Positions 7,595 through 15,956 of a stretch of DNA of 64,000 bases are shown here, in pieces. The notes under the pieces are model-generated. The model was not told where the DNA came from and searched no databases. It saw only the letters and a program-made list of their open reading frames with translations. The first letter of the stretch is position 1, and each line of letters starts with the position of its first letter. The position numbers and the translations under genes were made by a program. The stretch comes from Komagataeibacter europaeus LMG 18890 (GTDB taxonomy: Bacteria; Pseudomonadota; Alphaproteobacteria; Acetobacterales; Acetobacteraceae): contig NZ_CADP01000002.1 in assembly GCF_000285295.1 (NCBI RefSeq), positions 22,759 to 86,758 of the forward strand, in the 5' to 3' direction.

Positions 7595-8545
7595 ATGCGC
7601 AGCCTGCAGTTTTTTGACGACCTTGCACGAAGCCTTGCCGGCCACCCGCCCATGGCGCTGGGCGTGGTCTATCCCTGCAGCGTGCCCGCGTTGCAGGCGG
7701 CGTGCGAAATCGCGCATGCGGGCCTGGCCACGCCGGTGCTGATCGGCCCCGCCGACCGGATTGGCCAGATGGCAGGGGAGGCGGGCATCACGCTGTCGGG
7801 CTGCCGGATCGTTGACGTGCCGACCGATGGGGACGCCGCGCGCGTGGGCGTGCGCATGGCGCATGAAGGAACGGTTGCGGCCCTGATGAAGGGGTCGCTG
7901 CATTCGCGCATTTTCCTGCATGAACTCGGCCACCACGAAGGCGGCCTGCGCACGACCCGGCGCATGAGCCATGTCTATGTGCTGGACGCGCCACAGGCCC
8001 CGCGCGTGCTGCTGGTGACGGATGGGGCAGTGAACATCGCCCCCGATCTCGAGGCCCGGCGCGATATTGTCCAGAACAGCATCGATCTTGGTCACATGCT
8101 GGGCATCGCGCAGCCAAAGGTGGCGGTCCTGTCGGCAGTAGAGATGGTCAATCCCGACCTGCCATCGACGCTGGATGCGGCCATATTGTGCAAGATGGCC
8201 GAACGCGGCCAGATTACCGGCGCGGTGCTGGACGGTCCGCTTGCGCTTGACAACGCCGTCAGCCCCGAGGCCGCGCGCTGCAAGGGCGTGGTCTCCCCCG
8301 TGGCGGGACAGGCGGACATACTGGTGGTGCCGGATCTGGAAGCCGGGAATATCCTGGCCAAGCAGATGACCTTCATCGGTCAGGCGCAGGCGGCGGGCAT
8401 TGTCATGGGCATGCGCGTACCCGTGATCCTGACCAGTCGCGCCGACCCCGTGCCGGTGCGCGTGCTGTCATGCATGGTGGCGGCGGTCATGATCCGGCAG
8501 GGTTACGGCGGGAATCCGGCGGCCAGCATGGATCAATGCGGATGA
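7595..8545 (+). CDS. Phosphate acetyl/butyryltransferase family protein
   Basis: A 316-residue protein of the Pta/Ptb family, which interconverts acyl-CoA and acyl phosphate. Family features include LGVVYPCSVPALQAACEIA at the N-terminus, the conserved KGSLHSRIFLHEL, the strand GAVLDGPLALDNAVSPEAA and the C-terminal VPDLEAGNILAKQM. It lacks the fused enoyl-CoA hydratase domain seen in some homologues. The start is chosen by AAGGAG 5 bases before the second of two adjacent ATGs; the first (7592) is also possible. No acetate kinase gene is adjacent. In acetic acid bacteria it could act in acetyl phosphate or acetate handling. Confidence 0.85.
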   Translation: MRSLQFFDDLARSLAGHPPMALGVVYPCSVPALQAACEIAHAGLATPVLIGPADRIGQMAGEAGITLSGCRIVDVPTDGDAARVGVRMAHEGTVAALMKGSLHSRIFLHELGHHEGGLRTTRRMSHVYVLDAPQAPRVLLVTDGAVNIAPDLEARRDIVQNSIDLGHMLGIAQPKVAVLSAVEMVNPDLPSTLDAAILCKMAERGQITGAVLDGPLALDNAVSPEAARCKGVVSPVAGQADILVVPDLEAGNILAKQMTFIGQAQAAGIVMGMRVPVILTSRADPVPVRVLSCMVAAVMIRQGYGGNPAASMDQCG

Positions 8546-8888
8546 CGGTCCCGTGTGATGCGTGTAAGGAAGGGCGGCCCGCTCGCGCGATGTTGTCCAT
8601 GCGGGCCGGTGGCGTTTTCCCGCCGGTGGATGCGGCGCGAACCGTGGCGTCCGGCGCCGCGTGCGCCGATACGGGTTGCCTTCCTCGCGCAGAGATGATG
8701 CCCCGCCCTGGCGCACATGGTGGCAAGGAAAGGGCTGACGACTGCCCGGCCGGTGGGGCCATGCCCCGTGTGCCGGTGACTGACATGAACGTGCAATCAG
8801 GCCGGGTTCCCCGCGCCACCGGGTGGCTGCCCGGTCCAGCCGATGAACAGCCACGCAGCGGGTTTCCGATGCCGATCCGGAGAATGCC
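8546..8888. other. Intergenic stretch without a supported gene
   Basis: This 343-base gap between the phosphotransacetylase-like gene and mqo is GC-rich. Open frames cross it on both strands, but they overlap the flanking genes, have no recognisable domain and no convincing ribosome binding site. I see no clear promoter or terminator; it should contain the mqo promoter. GGAG at 8879-8882 is the mqo ribosome binding site. Confidence 0.5.
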
Positions 8889-10385
8889 ATGACCTCGAAT
8901 CCCTCCTCTGCCGCTTCCACCTATGATGTGGTCCTGATTGGCGGCGGAATCATGAGTGCAACGCTGGGCGCGCTGCTGCGCCAGCTTGAACCGGGCCTGT
9001 CCATTGCCCTGTTCGGGCGGCTGGATGACGTGGCGCTGGAAAGTTCCAATGGCTGGAACAATGCCGGCACCGGCCATTCCGCCCTGTGCGAACTGAATTA
9101 CACGCCGCTGCGCCCCGACGGGGTGGTGGATATTTCCAAGGCCGTGAACGTCAACGAAGCCTTTCAGGTTTCACGCCAGTTCTGGTCCTATCTGGTGGAA
9201 TCGGGGCAGATCGCCTCGCCGCGCGACTTCCTCAACCCCATTCCGCACATGAGCTTCGTCTGGGGACCGGAAAATGTCGATTTCCTGCGCAGGCGTCATG
9301 CGGCGCTGCAGGAACACCCGCTGTTTGCAGGCATGTCGCTGTCAACCGATGAAGGGCAGCTGCGCCAGTGGATGCCGCTGGTCATGCAGGACCGCAAGCC
9401 GGGGCAGCCTCTGGCCGCCACATGGCACCCGGCGGGCACGGATGTGAATTTCGGCGCGCTGACCCATCGCCTGATCGACCTGCTGCGGGGCAGGCCGGGC
9501 TTTGACCTCAACCTCGCGCATGAGGTGGAAGATCTCAAGTTCGCGGGCAGCAACGGGTGGGATGTGTCCGTCCGCGCCATGCATGGCGGGGGCGAGCGCA
9601 GGGTGCGCGCCAAATTCGTGTTCATTGGCGCAGGCGGCGGCGCGCTGCACCTGCTGCAGAAAAGCGGCATACCCGAGGCCCGTGGCATTGGCGGTTTTCC
9701 CGTCAGCGGCCAGTTCCTGCGCTGCACCAACCCCGAAGTGGTGCAGCAGCACCATGCCAAGGTGTATGGCAAGGCGTCGGTCGGCGCGCCGCCCATGTCG
9801 GTGCCGCATCTGGACACGCGCGTGATCGACGGGCAGCGTGGCCTGCTGTTCGGCCCGTATGCCGGTTTCTCGACCAAGTTCCTCAAGCAGGGGTCGTGGC
9901 TGGACCTGCCGCGTTCCATCCGCATGGACAATATCGGGGCGATGCTGGCGGTGGCGCGTGACAACATGCCGCTGACCAAATACCTGATCCAGCAGGTCAT
10001 GCAGTCCAGCGAGGATCGCCTGAAGGCGCTGCGCGACTTTGTCCCCACCGCGCGCAAGGAAGACTGGGAACTGATCACCGCGGGCCAGCGCGTGCAGGTC
10101 ATCAAGAAGGATGCAAAGCGCGGCGGCGTGCTGCAGTTCGGCACCGAAGTGGTGACCGGGGCTGGCGGGTCGATCGCGGGCCTGCTGGGCGCATCGCCCG
10201 GTGCCTCCACGGCGGCGCCGATCATGTTGACGGTGCTGCAGCGCTGCTTTGGCGACCGCCTGCCGCAGTGGGAGTCCCGCCTGCGGGAGATGATTCCCTC
10301 CTACGGCACGAAGCTGGGGCAGGATGCGGCCCTGTGCGCGCAGGTGCGCGAACGCACGCGCACGGCATTGCAGCTGGACGGCTGA
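8889..10385 (+). CDS. mqo: Malate:quinone oxidoreductase
   Basis: A 498-residue peripheral membrane flavoprotein that oxidises malate to oxaloacetate and passes electrons to the quinone pool. The FAD-binding Rossmann motif is DVVLIGGGIMSATLG near the N-terminus, followed by the Mqo-specific ESSNGWNNAGTGHSALCELNYTP. The interior GFPVSGQFLRC and FGPYAGFSTKFLK and the C-terminal GASPGASTAAPIM are also typical. Length matches the family (about 490-500). The ATG has GGAG at 6 bases. Acetic acid bacteria commonly use Mqo in place of, or beside, NAD malate dehydrogenase in their TCA cycle. A hairpin follows the gene. Confidence 0.95.
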   Translation: MTSNPSSAASTYDVVLIGGGIMSATLGALLRQLEPGLSIALFGRLDDVALESSNGWNNAGTGHSALCELNYTPLRPDGVVDISKAVNVNEAFQVSRQFWSYLVESGQIASPRDFLNPIPHMSFVWGPENVDFLRRRHAALQEHPLFAGMSLSTDEGQLRQWMPLVMQDRKPGQPLAATWHPAGTDVNFGALTHRLIDLLRGRPGFDLNLAHEVEDLKFAGSNGWDVSVRAMHGGGERRVRAKFVFIGAGGGALHLLQKSGIPEARGIGGFPVSGQFLRCTNPEVVQQHHAKVYGKASVGAPPMSVPHLDTRVIDGQRGLLFGPYAGFSTKFLKQGSWLDLPRSIRMDNIGAMLAVARDNMPLTKYLIQQVMQSSEDRLKALRDFVPTARKEDWELITAGQRVQVIKKDAKRGGVLQFGTEVVTGAGGSIAGLLGASPGASTAAPIMLTVLQRCFGDRLPQWESRLREMIPSYGTKLGQDAALCAQVRERTRTALQLDG

Positions 10386-10393
10386 ACCCGATG

Positions 10394-10429
10394 AAAAAAC
10401 CCCGCCCGGCCATGATCTGGCGGGCGGGG
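10394..10429 (-). terminator. Intrinsic terminator of the NYN-domain gene
   Basis: CCCCGCCC and GGGCGGGG (outer arms within 10400-10429) form a strong stem with an inner GCCA/TGGC pair. The A-run at 10394-10399 becomes a U-run on the minus strand, so it terminates the leftward NYN gene; it may also block read-through from mqo. Confidence 0.75.
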
Positions 10430-10440
10430 TGGGGTCTGTC

Positions 10441-11049
10441 TCAGTCCTCGTCGTGTTCGCTCATCTGGTCGGCGGGATGGCGCACGGGGGGGGCTGCGTT
10501 GCGCTGTGGCCGGTTTTCGATATGGCGGCGCATGAAGTGGGTCGCGATATCCGCCAGTTCAATGAACTGGTCCGCCTGGCGGCGCAGTTCGTCCCCGATC
10601 AGTGGCGGCGAGGTCTTGATCGACCCGACCACGGTGGTGCGCACGCCCTGGCGCTGCATGGATTCCAGCAGGCGGCGGAAATCCGAATCCCCGCTGAACA
10701 GGACGGCATGGTCGATGTGCGGGGCCATTTCCATCATGTCCACCGCCAGTTCCACGTCCATGTTGCCGCGTACGCGGCGGCGGCCGTTATGGTCGATGAA
10801 TTCCCGCGCGTTCTTGGTCACCAGCGTATAGCCATTATAGACCAGCCAGTCTGTCAGCGGCTTGAGGGGTGAATACTCCTCGGTGTCCAGGACGGCGGAA
10901 TAGTAATAGGCACGCAGTACATTCGATTTGGAACGGAAAAACTGCAGCAGCTTGCGATAATCGACCTCAAATCCAAGATTGCGGGATGCGGAGTACAGGC
11001 TGGTGCCGTCTATAAAAAGACAAAGCCGCTCCTGAGATTGAAAAAACAT
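10441..11049 (-). CDS. NYN domain protein (LabA/DUF88-like putative RNase)
   Basis: A 202-residue protein with a PIN-like NYN fold. The acidic active-site residues expected for the family are visible in LCLFIDGTSLY (N-terminal Asp), GNMDVELAVDMM and LFSGDSDFRRLL. Such proteins are putative metal-dependent ribonucleases; LabA-type members affect circadian output in cyanobacteria, but the function in alphaproteobacteria is not established. The C-terminus is a charged tail rich in His, Asp and Glu. The start ATG has only a weak upstream AGGGA. It is divergent from folK; the region between has an imperfect inverted repeat. Confidence 0.8.
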   Translation of the reverse strand: MFFQSQERLCLFIDGTSLYSASRNLGFEVDYRKLLQFFRSKSNVLRAYYYSAVLDTEEYSPLKPLTDWLVYNGYTLVTKNAREFIDHNGRRRVRGNMDVELAVDMMEMAPHIDHAVLFSGDSDFRRLLESMQRQGVRTTVVGSIKTSPPLIGDELRRQADQFIELADIATHFMRRHIENRPQRNAAPPVRHPADQMSEHDED

Positions 11050-11104
11050 TTATGGTCTGTCCCTGAAACAAAAAAAGTGAATACGTCACAGCCGTGTCAA
11101 ATTT

Positions 11105-11129
11105 TGCGTTGCATGTATTTTGCAGCGCA
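11105..11129. repeat. Imperfect inverted repeat between NYN gene and folK
   Basis: TGCGTTGCA (11105-11113) and TGCAGCGCA (11121-11129) are complementary at eight of nine positions around a 7-base AT-rich centre. It lies in the 146-base divergent intergenic region and could be an operator or a small hairpin. Confidence 0.35.
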
Positions 11130-11195
11130 GTGAAAGTTGTCTGGCAGAAATGAACCCTGCATATGTAGAAGCCGGATCCTTTCCGGAAGTTCCCT

Positions 11196-11780
11196 ATGGG
11201 GGGATTACTAACCGACAGCAACCATCCCGGACACTGTTTTTACATGACAATGCTGCAATCTGCGCCCATTTCTGGTGACATAACAATCGCCATAGGCGCC
11301 AACCTGCCACGCGAAAGTGGTGAAACTGCGGCCGGGACCTGCCTGTGGGCGGTGGATCGGCTGGCCTGCCTGCCGGGCCTGTCGGTGGTGGCGGTCTCAC
11401 GCTGGTATGAAAGTGCGCCGGTGCCCCCTTCGGACCAGCCGCCCTATGTGAACGGAGTCGTGCGCCTGTCGGGGCAGGCGGACCCGGCATGGCTGCTGGC
11501 GCGCCTGCATGAAATCGAGGCCGCGGCCGGACGCAGGCGCACGGTGGCCAACGCCGCCCGCCCGCTGGATCTTGACATCATCACGATGGGCGATCTTGTC
11601 CGCGCCAGCCCCGATCCCGTCGTGCCGCACCCGCGCGCGACCGGCCGCGCCTTCGTGCTGCTGCCGCTGCGTGATGTCATGCCCGACTGGCGGGACCCGG
11701 TGACGGGGCGGGGGATCGACGCCTTCCTGCCCGCTATCGCGGGGCAGGACATCGCGCCCATGGCCGCGGGGGCGGACTGA
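11196..11780 (+). CDS. folK: 6-hydroxymethyl-7,8-dihydropterin pyrophosphokinase (HPPK)
   Basis: Transfers pyrophosphate from ATP to 6-hydroxymethyl-dihydropterin, the step before dihydropteroate synthase in folate synthesis. The family core is visible: DITIAIGANLPRE (substrate strand), SRWYESAPVPPSDQPPYVNGVV, the metal-binding RPLDLDII and VPHPRATGRAFVLLPL. The start is uncertain: the first ATG has GGAAG at 6-7 bases, giving 194 residues, while an ATG at 11244 (178 residues) would be closer to usual family N-termini but lacks a ribosome site. No other folate gene is adjacent. Confidence 0.9.
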   Translation: MGGLLTDSNHPGHCFYMTMLQSAPISGDITIAIGANLPRESGETAAGTCLWAVDRLACLPGLSVVAVSRWYESAPVPPSDQPPYVNGVVRLSGQADPAWLLARLHEIEAAAGRRRTVANAARPLDLDIITMGDLVRASPDPVVPHPRATGRAFVLLPLRDVMPDWRDPVTGRGIDAFLPAIAGQDIAPMAAGAD

Positions 11781-11785
11781 AATGC

Positions 11786-11814
11786 TTGCATCAGGACAGG
11801 GGTGGGCGTAATAA
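11786..11814 (+). promoter_or_regulatory. Possible promoter of rpoZ
   Basis: TTGCAT (11786-11791) and TAATAA (11809-11814) are 17 bases apart in the AT-richer stretch before rpoZ. Both elements are only partial consensus matches, so this is tentative. Confidence 0.3.
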
Positions 11815-11862
11815 GGTAAATTCTGATTAACACAACCAATTAACAACCGGAGTTCAGGCCTG

Positions 11863-12135
11863 ATGGCACGCGTCACTGTCGAGGACTGCGTTGAGCGGGT
11901 TCCCAATCGTTTTGAACTGGTGCTGCTGGCGGCCCAGCGCGCACGCGCCCTGTCGCGTGGCGAGGAAATGACGATTGACCGCGACAACGACAAGAACCCC
12001 GTTGTCGCCCTGCGTGAGATCGCGGACCAGACCGTCAGTCTGGACCAGATCCGCAGCGACCTTGTCCGCTCGCTGGCCCGCGCGCCGGAGCCGGAACCCG
12101 CTGATGAGGAAGTGGTCGACCTGATCCCGACCTAG
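11863..12135 (+). CDS. rpoZ: RNA polymerase omega subunit (shortened by amber codon)
   Basis: A 90-residue omega subunit, which helps assemble and stabilise RNA polymerase and contributes to the ppGpp site. The conserved N-terminus MARVTVEDC, then [14 protein letters not shown] and [10 protein letters not shown] are standard. The frame ends at TAG but continues open for 40 further codons to a TAA at 12256, and that tail has normal coding character, so the protein is probably truncated relative to its ancestor. The essential omega core is intact. rpoZ precedes the ppGpp synthetase gene as in other alphaproteobacteria. Confidence 0.93.
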   Translation: MARVTVEDCVERVPNRFELVLLAAQRARALSRGEEMTIDRDNDKNPVVALREIADQTVSLDQIRSDLVRSLARAPEPEPADEEVVDLIPT

Positions 12136-12258
12136 CAAAACATCTTCGGCCTGCAGGATGTCTCGGCCGAGGAAGAGGCGCGCAATTCCGGCGGCGGCAT
12201 GTCGGCTGAAGAACTAGAGGCCTCGGTCGAGGCGGCCCTGAGTGGACGGGGCCGGTAA
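12136..12258 (+). other. In-frame continuation of rpoZ beyond the amber stop
   Basis: Read in the rpoZ frame, the bases after TAG encode 40 residues beginning QNIFGLQDVSAEEEA and ending EAALSGRGR before TAA. The composition (acidic, Ala/Glu rich helix SAEELEASVEAAL) and codon use look like real coding sequence. It is either a relic of a nonsense mutation, a sequencing error, or a readthrough tail; the TAG is followed by C, a context sometimes prone to readthrough. Confidence 0.75.
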
Positions 12259-12279
12259 CATCTGACGAAGGGGTGGAAG

Positions 12280-14604
12280 GTGACTGACCCGGTCAGATCG
12301 GAAACGACATCTTCCTCCATGCCCGTGCCGGTCACGGGTGGAGTGACGGCAGACGCTGCCGCCCTTCCCGCCACGCGGGGGGCAGGGGAACGCGCGGTTT
12401 CCTGCGACGGTCTGATCCGTCGCGTGCTGGCGTATGATCCCGGCGCCGATACGGACCTGATCCGCCGCGCCTTTGACGTGGCGAAGGCCGCCCATGCGGG
12501 GCAGGCGCGCGATAACGGCGATCCCTACATTACCCATCCGCTGGCCGTCGCCAACATACTGGCGGGCTTCCATCTTGATACCGCCTCGATCATCACGGCG
12601 CTGCTGCATGACACGATCGAGGATACGGGCGTTACCCAGCAGCAGCTGCGCAGCGAATTCGGCAATACCGTTGCCGAGCTGGTGGATGGCGTCACCAAGC
12701 TGACACGGCTGGAACTGCAGTCGGACCGCACCAAGCAGGCGGAAAACTTCCGCAAGCTGGTGCTGGCGATGTCGCGCGACATCCGCGTGCTGCTGGTCAA
12801 GCTGGCCGACCGCCTGCACAACATGCGCACGCTGCATTACGTCCAGCGTCTGGACCGCAGGCAGCGCATCGCGCGCGAAACCATGGAAATCTACGCCCCC
12901 CTTGCCGGCCGTATCGGCATGGACAAGGTGAAGGTGGAACTGCAGAACCTGTCGTTCGCGGCGCTTGAGCCCGAAGCGATGGCGACCATCCGTGCGCGCC
13001 TGAACTACCTGCGCGGGCAGGGCGCGGATGTTATCGAGGAAATCCGCCGCGAACTTCAGGCCCTGTGCGCGCAGGCCGGGCTGGAAGGCGTGGAGGTGAC
13101 GGGGCGGGAAAAGACGCCCTATTCCATCTGGGAAAAGATGCAGCGGCGCAATGTCGCCTTTGAACAGCTGTCCGACATCATGGCGTTCCGCATTCTCGTG
13201 CCATCGCGGGAAGCCTGTTATGTGGCGCTGGGCGCGGTGCATGCCGCCTATCCGGTCATTGCCGGGCGGTTCAAGGACTATATCTCCACCCCCAAGGCCA
13301 ACGGTTACCAGAGCCTGCATACCGGCGTGACCCTGCGCCATCCGCGCAACCAGAAGATCGAGGTCCAGATCCGCACGCCGGAAATGCACGACGTGGCCGA
13401 AAACGGCGTCGCGTCGCACTGGCTGTACAAACAGTTGCCCGATGCCGCGACGGGCAAGGAGGCGAAGGGCGTCGTCTCCGGCCTGCGCTGGGTGCAGGAC
13501 CTGCTCGACATCCTTGAGGACTCGGCGGCCCCTGACGAGTTCCTTGAGAACACCAAGCTCGAACTCTATCAGGATCAGGTTTTCTGCTTCACGCCCAAGG
13601 GACAGCTGATTTCGCTGCCGCGCGGGGCGACGCCGGTCGATTTCGCCTATGCCGTGCATAGCCAGGTGGGCGATAGCTGCGTGGGCGCGCGCATCAATGG
13701 CCGCCTCATGCCGCTGCGCCATGAACTGCAGAATGGCGACCAGGTCGAGATCATGACCGCGCGCGGGGGCACGCCCTCGCCGTCATGGGAACGTTTTGTC
13801 GTCACGGGCAAGGCGCGTGCGCGGATCCGCCGCCATGTGGCGCTGCAGCAGCGCGAGGCCCATCTGGAAAGCGGTCGCGTGGCGCTGGCCAAGGCCTTCC
13901 GGCAGGAAGGGGTGGACGGGTCGGAAAAGGTGCTTGAAAGCCTGCTCAAGGACCTGCGGATGCAGTCGGTGCCCGACCTGTACGTGGCGGTGGGCAACGG
14001 CAACCAGTCCGCGCGTGAAGTCGTGCAGACGGCCTATCCCGAACTGCGTCGTGCGCCGCGTGCGCCGCGCATGGTGCCCGGCCTGTCCATGCGCGCGCCC
14101 ATGTCCGCCCCCGGTGGGGCGGCGGGGCGGCGCAAGCCGGCCGCTGGCATGGCGCTGGCGGGCGTGGGTGCTGGCATGGCGGTGCATTTCGCCGGGTGCT
14201 GCCACCCGCTGCCGGGTGACCGGATCGTGGGCATCGTTTCCACCGGAAAGGGGATAACGGTGCATACGCTGGGGTGCCAGACGCTGGAAAGTTTTGCCGC
14301 AACCCCCGAGCGGTTCATGGACCTGGATTGGGATTATGACCTGATCGCGCGCAACGCCACCGGCCATTACACCGGGCGGCTGAGCGTGGTGACCGCCAAC
14401 GAACCGGCCATGCTGGCGACGCTGACCAATATCGCCGCCAAGCATGAGGGCGTGCTGGTCAACCTGCGTATCGTCAACCGCCAGCTTGAATTCATGGAAA
14501 TCCTTGCTGATATCGAGGTACGGGACCTGCGGCACCTGACCGCCATCATGGTGGCGCTGCGCGCCGCCCGTGGGGTGGTGCAGGTCGAACGGGCCAGGGG
14601 CTAG
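12280..14604 (+). CDS. rsh: Bifunctional (p)ppGpp synthetase/hydrolase (RSH)
   Basis: A 774-residue long RSH enzyme that makes and destroys the alarmone (p)ppGpp. The N-terminal HD hydrolase has ITHPLAVANIL and H110-D111...E114-D115. The synthetase domain has GREKTPYSIWEKM and RFKD (330-333) before YISTPKANGYQSLHT; RxKD rather than ExDD marks a bifunctional enzyme. A TGS domain follows (about 425-485) and a C-terminal ACT domain (about 700-774) with RLSVVTANEPAML. The start is GTG with an upstream GAAGGGG at 6 bases; ATG at 12319 is an alternative. It shares the locus with rpoZ, whose product forms part of the ppGpp site on RNA polymerase. Confidence 0.95.
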   Translation: MTDPVRSETTSSSMPVPVTGGVTADAAALPATRGAGERAVSCDGLIRRVLAYDPGADTDLIRRAFDVAKAAHAGQARDNGDPYITHPLAVANILAGFHLDTASIITALLHDTIEDTGVTQQQLRSEFGNTVAELVDGVTKLTRLELQSDRTKQAENFRKLVLAMSRDIRVLLVKLADRLHNMRTLHYVQRLDRRQRIARETMEIYAPLAGRIGMDKVKVELQNLSFAALEPEAMATIRARLNYLRGQGADVIEEIRRELQALCAQAGLEGVEVTGREKTPYSIWEKMQRRNVAFEQLSDIMAFRILVPSREACYVALGAVHAAYPVIAGRFKDYISTPKANGYQSLHTGVTLRHPRNQKIEVQIRTPEMHDVAENGVASHWLYKQLPDAATGKEAKGVVSGLRWVQDLLDILEDSAAPDEFLENTKLELYQDQVFCFTPKGQLISLPRGATPVDFAYAVHSQVGDSCVGARINGRLMPLRHELQNGDQVEIMTARGGTPSPSWERFVVTGKARARIRRHVALQQREAHLESGRVALAKAFRQEGVDGSEKVLESLLKDLRMQSVPDLYVAVGNGNQSAREVVQTAYPELRRAPRAPRMVPGLSMRAPMSAPGGAAGRRKPAAGMALAGVGAGMAVHFAGCCHPLPGDRIVGIVSTGKGITVHTLGCQTLESFAATPERFMDLDWDYDLIARNATGHYTGRLSVVTANEPAMLATLTNIAAKHEGVLVNLRIVNRQLEFMEILADIEVRDLRHLTAIMVALRAARGVVQVERARG

Positions 14605-14607
14605 GCC

Positions 14608-15021
14608 ATGCTGATCGGCATCGGGTCCGACCTGTGTGACGCAAGGCGGATCGAAACCGTCCTGTCACGACATGGAACACGGTTCGAGCAGCGGGTCTTT
14701 ACCGCGTCCGAACGGGCCGCCGCCGCGCGCAGGCAGGGAACCGCGCGGCTGGGAACCTATGCCAAGCGGTGGGCGGCGAAGGAAGCCTGCGCCAAGGCGC
14801 TGGGCACCGGCTTTGCGCAGGGCGTGTTCCATCGTGACATGGGGGTTGAAAACCTGCCCACGGGCCAGCCGGTCATGCGGCTTGCGGGCGGGGCGCTGGC
14901 GCGGCTGGAGGCGTTGTTGCCCGACGGGTATGTGGCGCGGGTTTTCCTGACCATGACCGATGAACATCCCTATGCCTTCGCACAGGTCATGATCATGGCG
15001 GAAAAAGCGGGCGCATCCTGA
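14608..15021 (+). CDS. acpS: Holo-[acyl-carrier-protein] synthase
   Basis: A 137-residue AcpS that transfers 4'-phosphopantetheine from CoA to apo-ACP, activating it for fatty acid synthesis. The signature [16 protein letters not shown] holds the Mg-binding Asp, and [16 protein letters not shown] holds the second acidic ligand and the CoA-binding Lys. Family length is about 120-140. It lies 3 bases after rsh, so it is in the same operon. Confidence 0.95.
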   Translation: MLIGIGSDLCDARRIETVLSRHGTRFEQRVFTASERAAAARRQGTARLGTYAKRWAAKEACAKALGTGFAQGVFHRDMGVENLPTGQPVMRLAGGALARLEALLPDGYVARVFLTMTDEHPYAFAQVMIMAEKAGAS

Positions 15022-15141
15022 TCACCTGCCTTGCCCGCATGGGCAATGCTTGACAGGTGGGGGGTGCGCGGGCTTGATCCGCACGTTATTCGTCCGGCGC
15101 TGCCTGTCCGGTCGATGCCAGATCCGGATTGAAGAACAAGT

Positions 15142-15954
15142 ATGCCAATGGACGATAACAAGACGATTTCCTCCCAGCCGGGACCAGACGCCGCGCGTCG
15201 GGACGGTGGCCTGCTGGACCTGCTGCGTACCGTCGTGATCGCCGGAATCCTGGCCATCAGCGTCCGCACGGTGCTGTTTGAGCCATTCAACATCCCGTCC
15301 GGTTCCATGATCCCGACCCTGCAGGTGGGGGACTACGTGTGGGTGGCCAAATACAGCTATGGCTATTCGCGTTACGCGCTGCCCGGTTCCCCCAACCTGT
15401 TCGAGGGGCGGATCTTCAACAGCCCCCCGCACCGGGGCGACGTGGCGGTGTTCCGTTTCACCAAGGACACGTCCATCGACTACATCAAGCGTATCGTCGG
15501 CCTGCCCGGTGACACGGTGCAGATGCGCGAAGGCAGGCTGTTCCTGAACGGGCAGCAGGTCCCGCGTGAGCCGGAAGGCGAATACACCGCGATAGATGAA
15601 CACCGCACCCGCATGGAAGGCGACCGCTACCGCGAGATCCTGCCCGGCAGCGGCGGCCATGGCCCGGTGGCCCATGACATCCTGAAACTGACCGATGAGG
15701 GCGGCAAGAACGACACCCCGGAATACGTCGTGCCGCCGGGTTATTTCTTCGCCATGGGCGACAATCGTGATGACAGCGCCGACAGCCGCTTCATGGGGGA
15801 TGAACCGCAGGACCTTGGCTTCGTTCCAATGGAAAACCTGGTGGGGCAGGCCAAATGGATCTTCATGTCCGTCGATAACGCCCATCCGTTCTGGCAGGTC
15901 TGGTACTGGCCGGTCGAGATCCGCTGGAACCGCCTGTTCATGGGGATTCACTGA
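15142..15954 (+). CDS. lepB: Signal peptidase I
   Basis: A 270-residue membrane-bound serine protease that removes signal peptides of exported proteins. One N-terminal membrane helix (LRTVVIAGILAISVRTVL) leads to the active-site serine S55 in IPSGSMIPT. The general-base lysine is K116 in YIKRIVGLPGD. The C-terminal family box GDNRDDSADSR is complete. The ribosome site is weak; an ATG two codons in is a nearby alternative. A 120-base gap separates it from acpS; rnc follows after 2 bases. Confidence 0.95.
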   Translation: MPMDDNKTISSQPGPDAARRDGGLLDLLRTVVIAGILAISVRTVLFEPFNIPSGSMIPTLQVGDYVWVAKYSYGYSRYALPGSPNLFEGRIFNSPPHRGDVAVFRFTKDTSIDYIKRIVGLPGDTVQMREGRLFLNGQQVPREPEGEYTAIDEHRTRMEGDRYREILPGSGGHGPVAHDILKLTDEGGKNDTPEYVVPPGYFFAMGDNRDDSADSRFMGDEPQDLGFVPMENLVGQAKWIFMSVDNAHPFWQVWYWPVEIRWNRLFMGIH

Positions 15955-15956
15955 CC

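Noticed and set aside
8470-8892. 140-codon plus-strand frame across the gap before mqo
   Set aside because: Starts inside the phosphotransacetylase-like gene, has no ribosome site and no domain; a minus-strand frame over the same gap is equally unsupported.
12214-13722. 502-codon minus-strand frame opposite rsh
   Set aside because: His/Arg/Gln-rich antisense text with no domain; rsh on the plus strand has all catalytic motifs.
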